Shown one piece after another: positions 38,975 to 47,185 of a stretch of DNA of 64,000 nt. Location: assembly GCF_026340255.1 (NCBI RefSeq), contig NZ_JAPEPJ010000002.1, positions 248,001-312,000 of the forward strand. Direction: 5' to 3'. Source of the DNA: Streptomyces sp. NBC_01408 (lineage in GTDB: Bacteria; Actinomycetota; Actinomycetes; Streptomycetales; Streptomycetaceae). The position numbers were made by a program, and so were the translations under genes. The notes under the pieces are model-generated. The model had not been told where the DNA came from. It did no database searches and saw nothing but the letters and a program-made list of their open reading frames with translations. The stretch's first letter is position 1, and the number at the start of each line of letters is the position of its first letter.

Positions 38975-38995
38975 TGTCGCCGGAAAGGTTCACCG
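38975..38995 (+). repeat. Ribosome-binding region resembling the MITE end
   Basis: TGTCGCCGGAAAGGTTCACCG equals the end sequence of the 7632-7796 element in 20 of 21 positions. It contains GGAAAGG, the ribosome-binding site of the next gene. Either an old insertion of the element or a coincidence. Confidence 0.35.
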
Positions 38996-40140
38996 TGTAC
39001 TCGAAGTACTCGCAGCGCAAGACCAGCGTCACCGCCGCAGCCCTGCTGACGGCGGCCGTCACCCTCGTCGCCGGCTGCGGCAGCGGCCCGTCGGCGGGCA
39101 GCGGACCCTCGCAGGCCGGCTGCCCCGCCGCCCTCGCCAAGGCCCGGGCGGCCGTTCAGCAGGCCGAGAACACGGACGCCTCCTGGAACGGCCCCACCAG
39201 CGGCCCCGCGGCAGTGCCCGGCAAGACCATCATCTACGTCGCGCAGACCATGACCAACCCCGGCGTCGCGGGCGTCGCCAAAGGGTTGGAGGAAGCCGCG
39301 AGGACCGTCGGCTGGAAGGTACGGGTGATCGACGGCGAGGGCACCCCCGCAGGCATCCAGGCGGCCCTCAGCCAGGCCGTCACCCTCAAGCCCTCGGGCA
39401 TCGTCATCGGCGGCTTCGATCCCCAGCTGACCGCGCAACAGACGGCCCGGGCCCGAGCGGCGCACATCCCGCTGATCGGCTGGCACGCGGTGGGCACCCC
39501 CGGCCCGGACGAGGCCACCGGGCTCTTCACCAACATCACCACGAAGGTGGAGGACGTGGCGAGGATCAGCGCGGACTGGATCATCTCCCGGTCCGACGGC
39601 GACGCCGGAGTCGTCGTCTTCACCGACGACTCCATCCCGTTCGCCAGGAACAAGGCCGAACTGATCACGAAGGAGCTCGCCACCTGTTCCGGCGTGAAGC
39701 TCCTGGCGTACGAGAACATCCCCATCCCGGACGCGAGCAGCCGCACCCCCCAGGAGGTCTCCTCGCTCCTGTCCCGCTTCCAGAACAGGTGGACCCACTC
39801 GGTCGCCATCAACGACCTGTACTTCGCCGACGCCGCTCCGGCCCTGCGCGCGGCGGGCAAGCCGGGCTCCGGACCGCCCTTCAACATCGGCGCGGGCGAC
39901 GGCGACCCCTCCGCCTTCCAGCGCATCAACAACGAGCAGTTCCAGGCCGCCACCGTCCCCGAGCCGCTGTCCCAGCAGGGCTGGCAGATCGTCGACGAGT
40001 TCAACCGCGCCTTCGCCGGCGGCCCGGCGAGCGGCTACGTCGCCCCCGTCCACGTCGCCACGGCCGCCAACAACAGCGGCGCCACGTCCTGGGACCCGTC
40101 CGGCTACCGCGAGGCGTACCGCGGGATCTGGCAGAAGTGA
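38995..40140 (+). CDS. Sugar-type ABC importer, substrate-binding lipoprotein
   Basis: A 381-residue periplasmic-binding protein. The lipobox LVAGC puts the lipidated Cys at 28. The fold ('TIIYVAQTMTNPGVAGVAKG', 'IVIGGFDP', 'HIPLIGWHAVG') is that of RbsB/XylF-type proteins. The GTG start follows GGAAAGG within a MITE-like sequence. It is the third gene of the importer unit (ATPase, permease, binding protein). The ligand cannot be named. Confidence 0.9.
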   Translation: MYSKYSQRKTSVTAAALLTAAVTLVAGCGSGPSAGSGPSQAGCPAALAKARAAVQQAENTDASWNGPTSGPAAVPGKTIIYVAQTMTNPGVAGVAKGLEEAARTVGWKVRVIDGEGTPAGIQAALSQAVTLKPSGIVIGGFDPQLTAQQTARARAAHIPLIGWHAVGTPGPDEATGLFTNITTKVEDVARISADWIISRSDGDAGVVVFTDDSIPFARNKAELITKELATCSGVKLLAYENIPIPDASSRTPQEVSSLLSRFQNRWTHSVAINDLYFADAAPALRAAGKPGSGPPFNIGAGDGDPSAFQRINNEQFQAATVPEPLSQQGWQIVDEFNRAFAGGPASGYVAPVHVATAANNSGATSWDPSGYREAYRGIWQK

Positions 40141-40162
40141 CGGCCCCTGCCGCCGGGACCGG

Positions 40163-40951
40163 TCACGTACGGAGCGAGGGCGCCGAGGCAGGAGATCCGT
40201 CGCGGTCCCAGCGCAGGGCGGCGACCGTGGCCGGAAGCGCGATCAGTGCCCAGATGCACACCGTCATTCCCACTGCGGTCCACGCGTCCCACACACTGAG
40301 CGCGAAGTACGCCACGGTGAGCGGTACCACCACCACGGCCAGGCCCTTCGCCATGCCGAACGGGACCCGGGGTACGACGGGGCGGCCGGCGGCGAGGCAG
40401 CGCGCCCGACGGGCACTGCCGAACACGGCGATGAAGGCCAGCATCGTCGCCCAGACACCGATCAGCGTGAGGCCGGCGAACATGGTGGCCTCGTCCGGCA
40501 GCCCGGGGAGCGTCTCGCTGACCCCGTCGTGGCTGACGGAGACCCGGACGTCGCGCCAGGTGGTGACCTCCACCTGGTCGCCGGGCTCGATGAGCCGCGA
40601 CAGTTCGCCGTCCGAATCGAGGTCCATCGGTCGGTCGGCGGGAGCCGGAACGGGGGCCAGCAACCGCACGCGGAAGACGTCCGCCTTGCCGCTCTTGGCG
40701 ACCTCGGCGGAGCGCACCGTGCCACGGATCGTGTGCAGGCAGTCCGCCGCCGTCCCCCTGGCCGACTGCGCGCCGGCGCACGGCCGTGCGTCCAGGAACG
40801 CCTGCTCCTCGGCGATCCGCCCGGGGACGAGAAGGCTCATCGCGACGGAGAAGGCAAGCAGCACCACTCCCAGCAGCGCCCAGGCCACCGCACGCATCCG
40901 CTCCCGCCGGGCGCGGCCCGGCGCCGACTGTTCCACCGTGTCCAGAACCAT
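40163..40951 (-). CDS. Membrane protein of unknown function
   Basis: A 262-residue protein with one N-terminal membrane helix ('AVAWALLGVVLLAFSVAMSL'), an extracytoplasmic beta-rich stretch ('DVFRVRLLAPVPAP', 'GDQVEVTTWRDVRVSV'), and three hydrophobic segments towards the C-terminus. No motif. The ATG at 40951 follows GGGGGAG. Convergent with the ABC importer, divergent from the next membrane-protein gene. Confidence 0.65.
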   Translation of the reverse strand: MVLDTVEQSAPGRARRERMRAVAWALLGVVLLAFSVAMSLLVPGRIAEEQAFLDARPCAGAQSARGTAADCLHTIRGTVRSAEVAKSGKADVFRVRLLAPVPAPADRPMDLDSDGELSRLIEPGDQVEVTTWRDVRVSVSHDGVSETLPGLPDEATMFAGLTLIGVWATMLAFIAVFGSARRARCLAAGRPVVPRVPFGMAKGLAVVVVPLTVAYFALSVWDAWTAVGMTVCIWALIALPATVAALRWDRDGSPASAPSLRT

Positions 40952-41146
40952 TTCGTCTCCCCCCGTCAACGCACAAAAGATCACCGAATACGTCCGCCGA
41001 GGCAAGCCATATGGCCGAAACCCCTTGGATACCGCTCCCCCGGCTCGTCAGGGGCCGTTCACTCCTTCGGACGCGGCCCGCTGGCGTCCGCCCGCTCCGC
41101 GCGGTCCGCTGCAAGGTGAACCCCCACCGGCAGGAGAGGACGGGCC

Positions 41147-42499
41147 ATGACGGACGAAGGTGCCAGCACCCCAGGCGGGGAGCCCGCACGCGACCCGGGC
41201 ACGGACGCCGAGCGCACTGAACTCGAACGGCTGCATGCCCGAGTAGCGGCGCTGGAGGCCGGCAAGGCGGCCCGGGAGCCCCATCACCGGTGGAAGTCCT
41301 TCTTCGCCGCTCTGCTCATCGTCATCGGCTGCGTCCTCGCCCCGCTCGGAGCCGTCGCGTCGTGGGCGTCGAGCCAGGTCGGCGACACGGACCGCTACGT
41401 GCAGACGGTCGCCCCGCTGGCGTCCGACCCGGACATCCAGGCGGCGGCGGCCACCCGGGTCACCAACGCGGTGATGGAGCACATCGACGTACCGAAGCTG
41501 CTGGAAGGCGCGGCGCCCGCCGACCGGCCAAGCCTGGAGAAGGCACTCGGGGCGCTGGGCAACTCACTGGAGAACGCCGTCCGCAGCTTCGTCCACGACA
41601 AGTCGCAGGACATCATCGCCTCCGAAACCTTCGAGCGGATCTGGACCGAGGCCAACCGCCGCATCCACGCCTCGGTGGTGAAGGCCCTCACGGGCAGCAG
41701 CGAAGGCGCGGTGAAGATCAAGAACGACTCGGTGACCCTCGACCTGGGCCCGGTCGTCGACCAGGTCAAACAGCGCCTCGTCGACGAAGGAATGTCGGTG
41801 GCCGCGAAGATCCCCGAGGTGCACACCGACTTCACCGTGCTGCAGTCGGAGGACATCGGCAAGGTCAAAACCTATTTCCGCCTCCTGCAGATCGTCGGCG
41901 ACTGGCTTCCGGTGCTCTCGGTGCTCCTCATCGCCGCCGGTGTGCTCCTCTCCCGCCACCGCCGCCGCGTCCTCGTGACGGCGGCCCTCGCCTTCGCCTT
42001 CGCCACGCTCCTGCTCGGCGTCGCCCTGACGGTCTTCCGTGTGGTGTACCTGAACGCGCTGCCGGACAGCGTCTCGCAGCCCGCGGCCGGGAGCGTCTAC
42101 GACGTGATGACGCGCTACCTCCGAACGACGGTCCGGATGGCCGTGGTGCTCGGCGTGGTGGTCGCGCTGGCCGCCTGGCTGACCGGCCCCGGCCGCACGG
42201 CCACGCTCGTACGGCAGTTGTGGCACTCGGGCATCGGCGCCGTCCGCTCCACGGCGGACCGCGCGGGCATGCGAACCGGCCCGGTCGGCCCGTTCATCCA
42301 AAGCCACCGCGGCTGGATCACCTGGATCCTGGTCGCCGCGGCCGTACTGACCGTATTCCTGTGGAGCTACCCGACCGGCTGGGTCATCGTCGGCATCGCA
42401 CTCGTGCTCCTCTTCGCGCTGGCTCTGGTGGAATTCCTCGGGCAGAACGGGACCGGCCGGAGCGCGGGGCAGGACGGGAAGTCACGAAGCACCGCCTAA
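41147..42499 (+). CDS. Conserved-looking membrane protein of unknown function
   Basis: A 450-residue protein with a short N-terminal coiled region ('LERLHARVAALEAGK'), one TM near 50, a large helical extracytoplasmic domain (about 70-250) and three to four TMs in the C-terminal half ending near residue 430. The overall plan resembles membrane proteins common in streptomycetes without known role. The ATG follows AGGAGAGGACG. Confidence 0.75.
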   Translation: MTDEGASTPGGEPARDPGTDAERTELERLHARVAALEAGKAAREPHHRWKSFFAALLIVIGCVLAPLGAVASWASSQVGDTDRYVQTVAPLASDPDIQAAAATRVTNAVMEHIDVPKLLEGAAPADRPSLEKALGALGNSLENAVRSFVHDKSQDIIASETFERIWTEANRRIHASVVKALTGSSEGAVKIKNDSVTLDLGPVVDQVKQRLVDEGMSVAAKIPEVHTDFTVLQSEDIGKVKTYFRLLQIVGDWLPVLSVLLIAAGVLLSRHRRRVLVTAALAFAFATLLLGVALTVFRVVYLNALPDSVSQPAAGSVYDVMTRYLRTTVRMAVVLGVVVALAAWLTGPGRTATLVRQLWHSGIGAVRSTADRAGMRTGPVGPFIQSHRGWITWILVAAAVLTVFLWSYPTGWVIVGIALVLLFALALVEFLGQNGTGRSAGQDGKSRSTA

Positions 42500-42631
42500 C
42501 GGGAATACCAGCCTGGACAGGGCAGGTGCGTGACGTTCAGGCCCCGTTGCTACTTCTGAGTACTCGCACGGTCATGTAGCGTCCGGAACCGTTTGATCCG
42601 TTTCGGCGCTCCCGACCCCCGATGAGGATTC

Positions 42632-42799
42632 ATGACCGCCACGTCCGACGCCCCGATCACCTCTGCCCCGAGCCGACGGTCCGGTGAGCACGCCGCCCGT
42701 GGGGCGCTTCGGCGCCCCGGCTCCCTGAGCGGCGCCGTCCCGCCGTCCGCCGCGGGCAGGCCATCTCGAATAACGGACGGAGGAGCGCTGGTCCCTTGA
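42632..42799 (+). CDS. Small upstream ORF (55 residues), overlapping the globin-reductase start
   Basis: An ATG at 42632 with ATGAGGATTC before it opens a 55-codon frame that ends in TGA overlapping the TTG start of the next gene (TTGA). The product is basic and Pro/Ser/Ala-rich without a known motif. The overlap suggests translational coupling, perhaps a leader peptide needed to start the poor TTG gene. It may also be untranslated leader. Confidence 0.4.
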   Translation: MTATSDAPITSAPSRRSGEHAARGALRRPGSLSGAVPPSAAGRPSRITDGGALVP

Positions 42800-44037
42800 G
42801 ATTCAGGATCAACCGCCCCGGCAACACCTCCGACGTCCCTACCCCGCGGGATCCGGCGCCCACGCCGGCCGCGCATACCGTTGAACCCGAGGTCGCCGAG
42901 GCGCCCTTGTCGGCCCACGAGATCGACCTCATACGCGCCTCCGTCTCGGTGGTCGAGCCGCTGGCCGCGGAGATGACGGTCTACTTCTACGCGATCCTCT
43001 TCGCCCGCTATCCCGAGGTCCGCCCCATGTTCCCGCCGGGGATGGACTCCCAGCGCGGCCGTCTGCTGCGCGCGCTGCTGCGCATCGTGGACCTGGTCGA
43101 CGACCCTGCGAGCCTGGTCCGCTTCTGCGGACACCTCGGGCGCGACCACCGCAAGTTCGGCACGCTCAGCGCGCACTTCCCGGCCGTGGGCGAATGCCTC
43201 CTCGCCTCGCTCGCCCGTTACGCCGGCCCCGCGTGGACCGCGGACATCGCCGCTGCCTGGACCAAGGCGTACGGCGTGGTCGCCGAGGTCATGATCAGTG
43301 CCGCCGAAGAGGACGAGGCGGTACGGCCCGCCGTGTGGCCCGCCACGGTGGTGCACCGCGTCTCGCGCGGAAACGGCATCGCCGAGGTCACCGTACGCCC
43401 CCACCTGCCCTACGAGTACGCCGCGGGCCAGTACGTCAGCGTCGAGACCCCGTGGTGGCCGAAGCACTGGCGCTACTACTCCCCCGCCAACGCGCCCCGC
43501 GAGGACGGCACCCTCACCTTCCACGTGCGTGCCGTGGCCGGCGGCTCGGTGAGCGAGGCCCTGGTGCACCGCGCCGTGGTGGGCGACGTGGTCCGCCTGG
43601 GAGCCCCGCTGGGAGACATGGTGCTGGACGCCGCCGTCCACCGGGACCTGCTCTGCGTGGCCGGCGGCACCGGCCTCGCCCCGATCCGGGCCCTCGTCGA
43701 AGAGGTGGCCCGGCGCGGCGGGCACCACCAGGTGGACCTGTTCCTCGGCGCCCGCACCGGCGCCGAGCTGTACGGGGTCGACGACATGCTCCGGATGGCC
43801 CAGCGGCACCACTGGCTGGCCATCAGGGGCGCGGTCTCCCACGAGTACATCCCCGGGATCCGGGGGTCCCTGCCGGAGGTGCTGGCCGAGTACGGACCGT
43901 GGTACCAGCACGACGTCTACCTCAGTGGCCCCGCCCAGATGGTCGTCTCCGCCACCGAGACGCTCACGCTCGGCGGCACCTCGCCCGACCGCATCCATCA
44001 CGACCCGTTCGAGACGCCCGTCCTGTCCCTTCCCTGA
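42796..44037 (+). CDS. Globin fused to FAD/NAD-binding reductase (flavohaemoglobin-like)
   Basis: A 413-residue protein. Residues about 45-180 are a globin ('FYAILFARYPEVRPMFPPGM', 'LGRDHRKFG' with the proximal-side His region, 'FPAVGECLL'). Residues about 190-400 are a ferredoxin-NADP reductase-like domain ('RYYSPANAP' FAD motif, 'GGTGLAPIRALVEE' nucleotide motif). Flavohaemoglobins detoxify nitric oxide with O2 and NAD(P)H. TTG start preceded by GGACGGAGGAG. Cotranscription with the flavoprotein at 44073 is likely, which follows after 35 nt. Confidence 0.88.
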   Translation: MRFRINRPGNTSDVPTPRDPAPTPAAHTVEPEVAEAPLSAHEIDLIRASVSVVEPLAAEMTVYFYAILFARYPEVRPMFPPGMDSQRGRLLRALLRIVDLVDDPASLVRFCGHLGRDHRKFGTLSAHFPAVGECLLASLARYAGPAWTADIAAAWTKAYGVVAEVMISAAEEDEAVRPAVWPATVVHRVSRGNGIAEVTVRPHLPYEYAAGQYVSVETPWWPKHWRYYSPANAPREDGTLTFHVRAVAGGSVSEALVHRAVVGDVVRLGAPLGDMVLDAAVHRDLLCVAGGTGLAPIRALVEEVARRGGHHQVDLFLGARTGAELYGVDDMLRMAQRHHWLAIRGAVSHEYIPGIRGSLPEVLAEYGPWYQHDVYLSGPAQMVVSATETLTLGGTSPDRIHHDPFETPVLSLP

Positions 44038-44072
44038 GCCACGCGCTTGCCCGTCCTGCCAGGAGAACACCC

Positions 44073-44675
44073 GTGACCTTGCCCCCGCCGCGCTTCGGAT
44101 CAGCCGGTGAACACCGGCTGCAGCAGCAACTGGGTACCGCCGAGCGTGCCGCCCGCTTCTACGACCAGCAGGTACGCCCCTGTCTCACCCCCGAGATGCG
44201 GGAGTTCATCGGCCGCCAGACCATGCTCTTCCTGGCGACTGCCGACTCCCACGGAAACTGCGACTCCAGCTTCCGCGCCGGGCCGCCGGGATTCGTCCAC
44301 GTGATCGACGACCACTCGCTCGCCTACCCCGAATTCCGCGGGAACGGGGTCGTCGCCAGCGCGGGCAACATCACCGAGAACCCCCACCTCGGCCTGCTGT
44401 TCGTGGACTTCACCCACGACCACGTCGGACTTCACGTCAACGGCGTGGCCCAGCTCTACACCGACGCGGGCCTGCGCTCCCGCCACCCCGGCCTGCCCAC
44501 CGGCCTCGCGCCCGGGCGCGGCCCGGAGATGTGGGTCCGCCTGAGCGTCGAAGAGGCGTACATCCACTGCTCCAAGTACATACCCCACCTGGAGCCGGCC
44601 CCCCGTCCCGGCGGCCATGACGCCGCGCGCCCCAAGGACTCGGACTACTTCACCGGGCTCGGCACGCCGGGCTGA
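44073..44675 (+). CDS. Pyridoxamine-5'-phosphate-oxidase-like flavin protein
   Basis: A 200-residue split-barrel protein of the PNPOx-like group that binds FMN or a related flavin. Typical strands are 'MLFLATADSHGNCDSSFRAG' and 'NGVVASAGNITENPHLGLLF'. The GTG follows AGGAGA. Downstream of the globin-reductase; a redox partner role is an inference. Vitamin B6 synthesis is less likely given the different substrate-site residues. Confidence 0.82.
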   Translation: MTLPPPRFGSAGEHRLQQQLGTAERAARFYDQQVRPCLTPEMREFIGRQTMLFLATADSHGNCDSSFRAGPPGFVHVIDDHSLAYPEFRGNGVVASAGNITENPHLGLLFVDFTHDHVGLHVNGVAQLYTDAGLRSRHPGLPTGLAPGRGPEMWVRLSVEEAYIHCSKYIPHLEPAPRPGGHDAARPKDSDYFTGLGTPG

Positions 44676-44887
44676 ACCCCTCGTTCGGAGCAAGCGGCAG
44701 CCAGAAATCCTCTCGGCGTGACGTGGCGGTACCAGGGGCGCGCGGCCGTCCGGTCGCCTGCCGAGGCGGTCCCGAGCGGTTGCCGCGGCGTCGATCCGGG
44801 TGCGGTGTGGAGGGGCACAGGGTGGGCGCGGGACCTCAAGGCCGCCGCGCGTCGCCGCGCGCCGTACCGCACGGGAGGATGCACCGA

Positions 44888-45316
44888 ATGAGCACTGGCA
44901 ACGGCTTCCTGACCGCCGAGCAGCTGATGAACCTGATCGTCTACGACGCCGACGGGGAAAAGATCGGAACCATCGGTCGGGTCTACCTCGACGACACGAC
45001 GGGCCTGCCCGAGTGGGTCACCGTCAGAACGGGCTGGTTCGGGACGAAGGCGTCGTTCGTCCCGCTCGCCGGTGCCCGCAGCGACGGCCAGGCCCTGCAC
45101 ATCCCGCACACCGGGAACGCCGTCAAGGACGCCCCTCGCGTCGACGCCGACGAGCACATGGACATCGAGGAGGAGCGCAGGCTCTACCGGCACTACGGCC
45201 TGGGCGACTCCGACGGGGACGGCGACGGGAAGGTCCACCGCACCTCCGTCGACGCCCCCGGCATCGCCACCGGAACGTACGTCGACGACGGGGAGGGCCG
45301 CGGCACGGACAGGTGA
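44888..45316 (+). CDS. PRC-barrel domain protein
   Basis: A 142-residue protein with an N-terminal PRC-barrel ('YDADGEKIGTIGRVYLDD', 'EWVTVRTGWFGTKASFVPL') and an acidic C-terminal tail with 'DSDGDGDGK'. PRC-barrel proteins often bind or store electrons or respond to stress, but no certain role is known for this group. The ATG at 44888 (MSTGNG) is chosen because GGGAGG lies 9-14 nt upstream; the ATG 9 nt earlier would overlap it. Confidence 0.85.
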   Translation: MSTGNGFLTAEQLMNLIVYDADGEKIGTIGRVYLDDTTGLPEWVTVRTGWFGTKASFVPLAGARSDGQALHIPHTGNAVKDAPRVDADEHMDIEEERRLYRHYGLGDSDGDGDGKVHRTSVDAPGIATGTYVDDGEGRGTDR

Positions 45317-45399
45317 CCGGCAGGAGGGTAGGCTCTCCGCGGCATTCGGGGCGGGGGCAGCGGTCGGGCCCAACTGCCGTAAACAGGGGATGAGTCGAC

Positions 45400-47145
45400 A
45401 TGAGCGGTGCACCGTCTGGGGAGCCCTTCCAGCCGTTGGGGGACGATGACCCCGCCGTGGTGGGCGGGTACCGGCTGGCGGCGGTCCTGGGCGCGGGCGG
45501 CATGGGCAAGGTGTACCTGTCGTTCACGCCGGGCGGTCGCCCCGTCGCGCTGAAGGTGATCCGGTCCGAGTTCAGTCAGGATCCCGAGTTCCGGCGCCGT
45601 TTCCAGCGGGAAGTGCAATCCGCCCAGCGGGTGCAGGGCCTGTACACGGCGCCGGTCATCGACTTCGACACCGACGGTGCGCGGCCCTGGCTCGCCACCG
45701 CCTACGTACCCGGGCCCTCGCTCGCCGAAGCGGTTTCGACGTACGGCGCGCTGCCGCTGCGCAGCGTGCTCCTGCTGACCGTCGGGGCCGCCGAGGCCCT
45801 GCACGTCATCCACGCCGCGGGCATCGTGCACCGCGACCTGAAGCCCGCCAACGTCCTGCTCGCCCCGGACGGTCCGCGCGTCATCGACTTCGGCATTGCC
45901 CGCGCCGCCGACAACACGGCCCTCACCGGCACCGGCGTCAGCGTGGGCACGCCGTCCTTCATGGCGCCCGAGCAGGCGGCGGGCGGTACCGTGACGCCCG
46001 CCACCGACATCTTCGCCCTCGGCCAGATCGCGGCCTACGCGGCGATCGGGGCGCCTGCCTACGGCGGCGGCCCTTCCCACGCCGTGCTGTACCGGATCGT
46101 CCACGAGGAGCCCGACCTCAGCCGGCTGCCCTCCGAGCTGCGGCCGCTGGTCGCCCGGTGCCTCAGCCGCGAGCCGGCCGAGCGGCCCGCCCTGACCGAG
46201 GTCATCGATCTGTGCCACGGCCTCTCCACCGACCCGCTGCGGCAGGGCGGGGACTGGCTGCCGCAGACGCTGGCCGGGTCCCTCACCGCCCGCCAGCACC
46301 TCCCGGAACCCGTCCGCACGCCGCCGCCCGCCCTGCCGACTCCCACCGCGTACTCCCCGCAACCGCCGCCGCCCGGTGGGGTCGACCCGTACGCACCGAC
46401 CGGCTTCGGGCCGGCGTCCGCGCCCACGCAGACCGCGCCGGGCAGGCCGGGGACGGCGCCGGCCGGCCCCGGTTTCCCGCCCGCCCCGCCGCCTGTCGTC
46501 AGCGGGCAGCAGAACTGGGCACCGCCGCCACCACCGCGGCGGAAGAAGAACCGCGGCCTGGTCATCGCCGGCGCGGTGGCGGCAGCGGTGATCGGGCTGG
46601 CCGTCATCAACGCGCTCCTGCCGGACGGCTCGGGCAAGGACGGCTCGGGCAAGGACAACGCGAAGCAGCCCACCGCCGGCAGCTCAGGTGGAGCGTCGGG
46701 CGGGAAGCGGCCGGACCCCCAGCCCGCCGAGTACAAGGGCATCGACCTGACCGAGAACTACTTCGTGATGCTGGCCGACAACCCGCCGCGTCCGACGAGC
46801 AAGGACGGCAACCCCGGCTTCAGCAGCAAGGGGGACGTGTTCTACCAGCCGCGCGTGCTCAATGTGGTGGAGCGCGACGAGATCGGCACGGGCAACGGCA
46901 AGCTGGTGCTGCTGCAGAGCGGGCAGCAGGGTTCTCTGGACACCTGCCGCTCGGAGACCCGTTACAGCGAGTCGATCCGCCTCGACCAGCTCAGCGACGG
47001 CTCGCAGCTCTGTGTCCTGAGCGATGCCGGACACATCGCGGTGGCGACGTACCGCGGCAAGTCGGGTGCGAACGATCCGAGCAAGTACATCACCCTCGAC
47101 CTGACCATCTGGCGCAACGCCGAGGATCCGCAGAAGAAGGGGTGA
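45400..47145 (+). CDS. Transmembrane Ser/Thr protein kinase
   Basis: A 581-residue kinase. The kinase domain (residues about 15-280) has GAGGMG, 'VALKVI', HRDLKPANV (144-152) and DFGIA. A Pro-rich linker (about 290-380) leads to one TM at 387-407 and an extracellular domain of about 170 residues without PASTA repeats, containing the segment GSGKDGSGKD. A TAGGCT -10 box (45329-45334) lies 66 bp upstream. Sensor kinase of unknown signal. Confidence 0.92.
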   Translation: MSGAPSGEPFQPLGDDDPAVVGGYRLAAVLGAGGMGKVYLSFTPGGRPVALKVIRSEFSQDPEFRRRFQREVQSAQRVQGLYTAPVIDFDTDGARPWLATAYVPGPSLAEAVSTYGALPLRSVLLLTVGAAEALHVIHAAGIVHRDLKPANVLLAPDGPRVIDFGIARAADNTALTGTGVSVGTPSFMAPEQAAGGTVTPATDIFALGQIAAYAAIGAPAYGGGPSHAVLYRIVHEEPDLSRLPSELRPLVARCLSREPAERPALTEVIDLCHGLSTDPLRQGGDWLPQTLAGSLTARQHLPEPVRTPPPALPTPTAYSPQPPPPGGVDPYAPTGFGPASAPTQTAPGRPGTAPAGPGFPPAPPPVVSGQQNWAPPPPPRRKKNRGLVIAGAVAAAVIGLAVINALLPDGSGKDGSGKDNAKQPTAGSSGGASGGKRPDPQPAEYKGIDLTENYFVMLADNPPRPTSKDGNPGFSSKGDVFYQPRVLNVVERDEIGTGNGKLVLLQSGQQGSLDTCRSETRYSESIRLDQLSDGSQLCVLSDAGHIAVATYRGKSGANDPSKYITLDLTIWRNAEDPQKKG

Positions 47146-47170
47146 GCGACCCGGCCGGCCGGCTCGGGCG

Positions 47171-47176
47171 TAGGCT
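47171..47176 (+). promoter_or_regulatory. -10 box of a probably leaderless transcript
   Basis: TAGGCT is followed by 9 nt and then the ATG at 47186. There is no ribosome-binding site, so transcription and translation probably start at the same place. Confidence 0.45.
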
Positions 47177-47185
47177 TCGCTCAGC

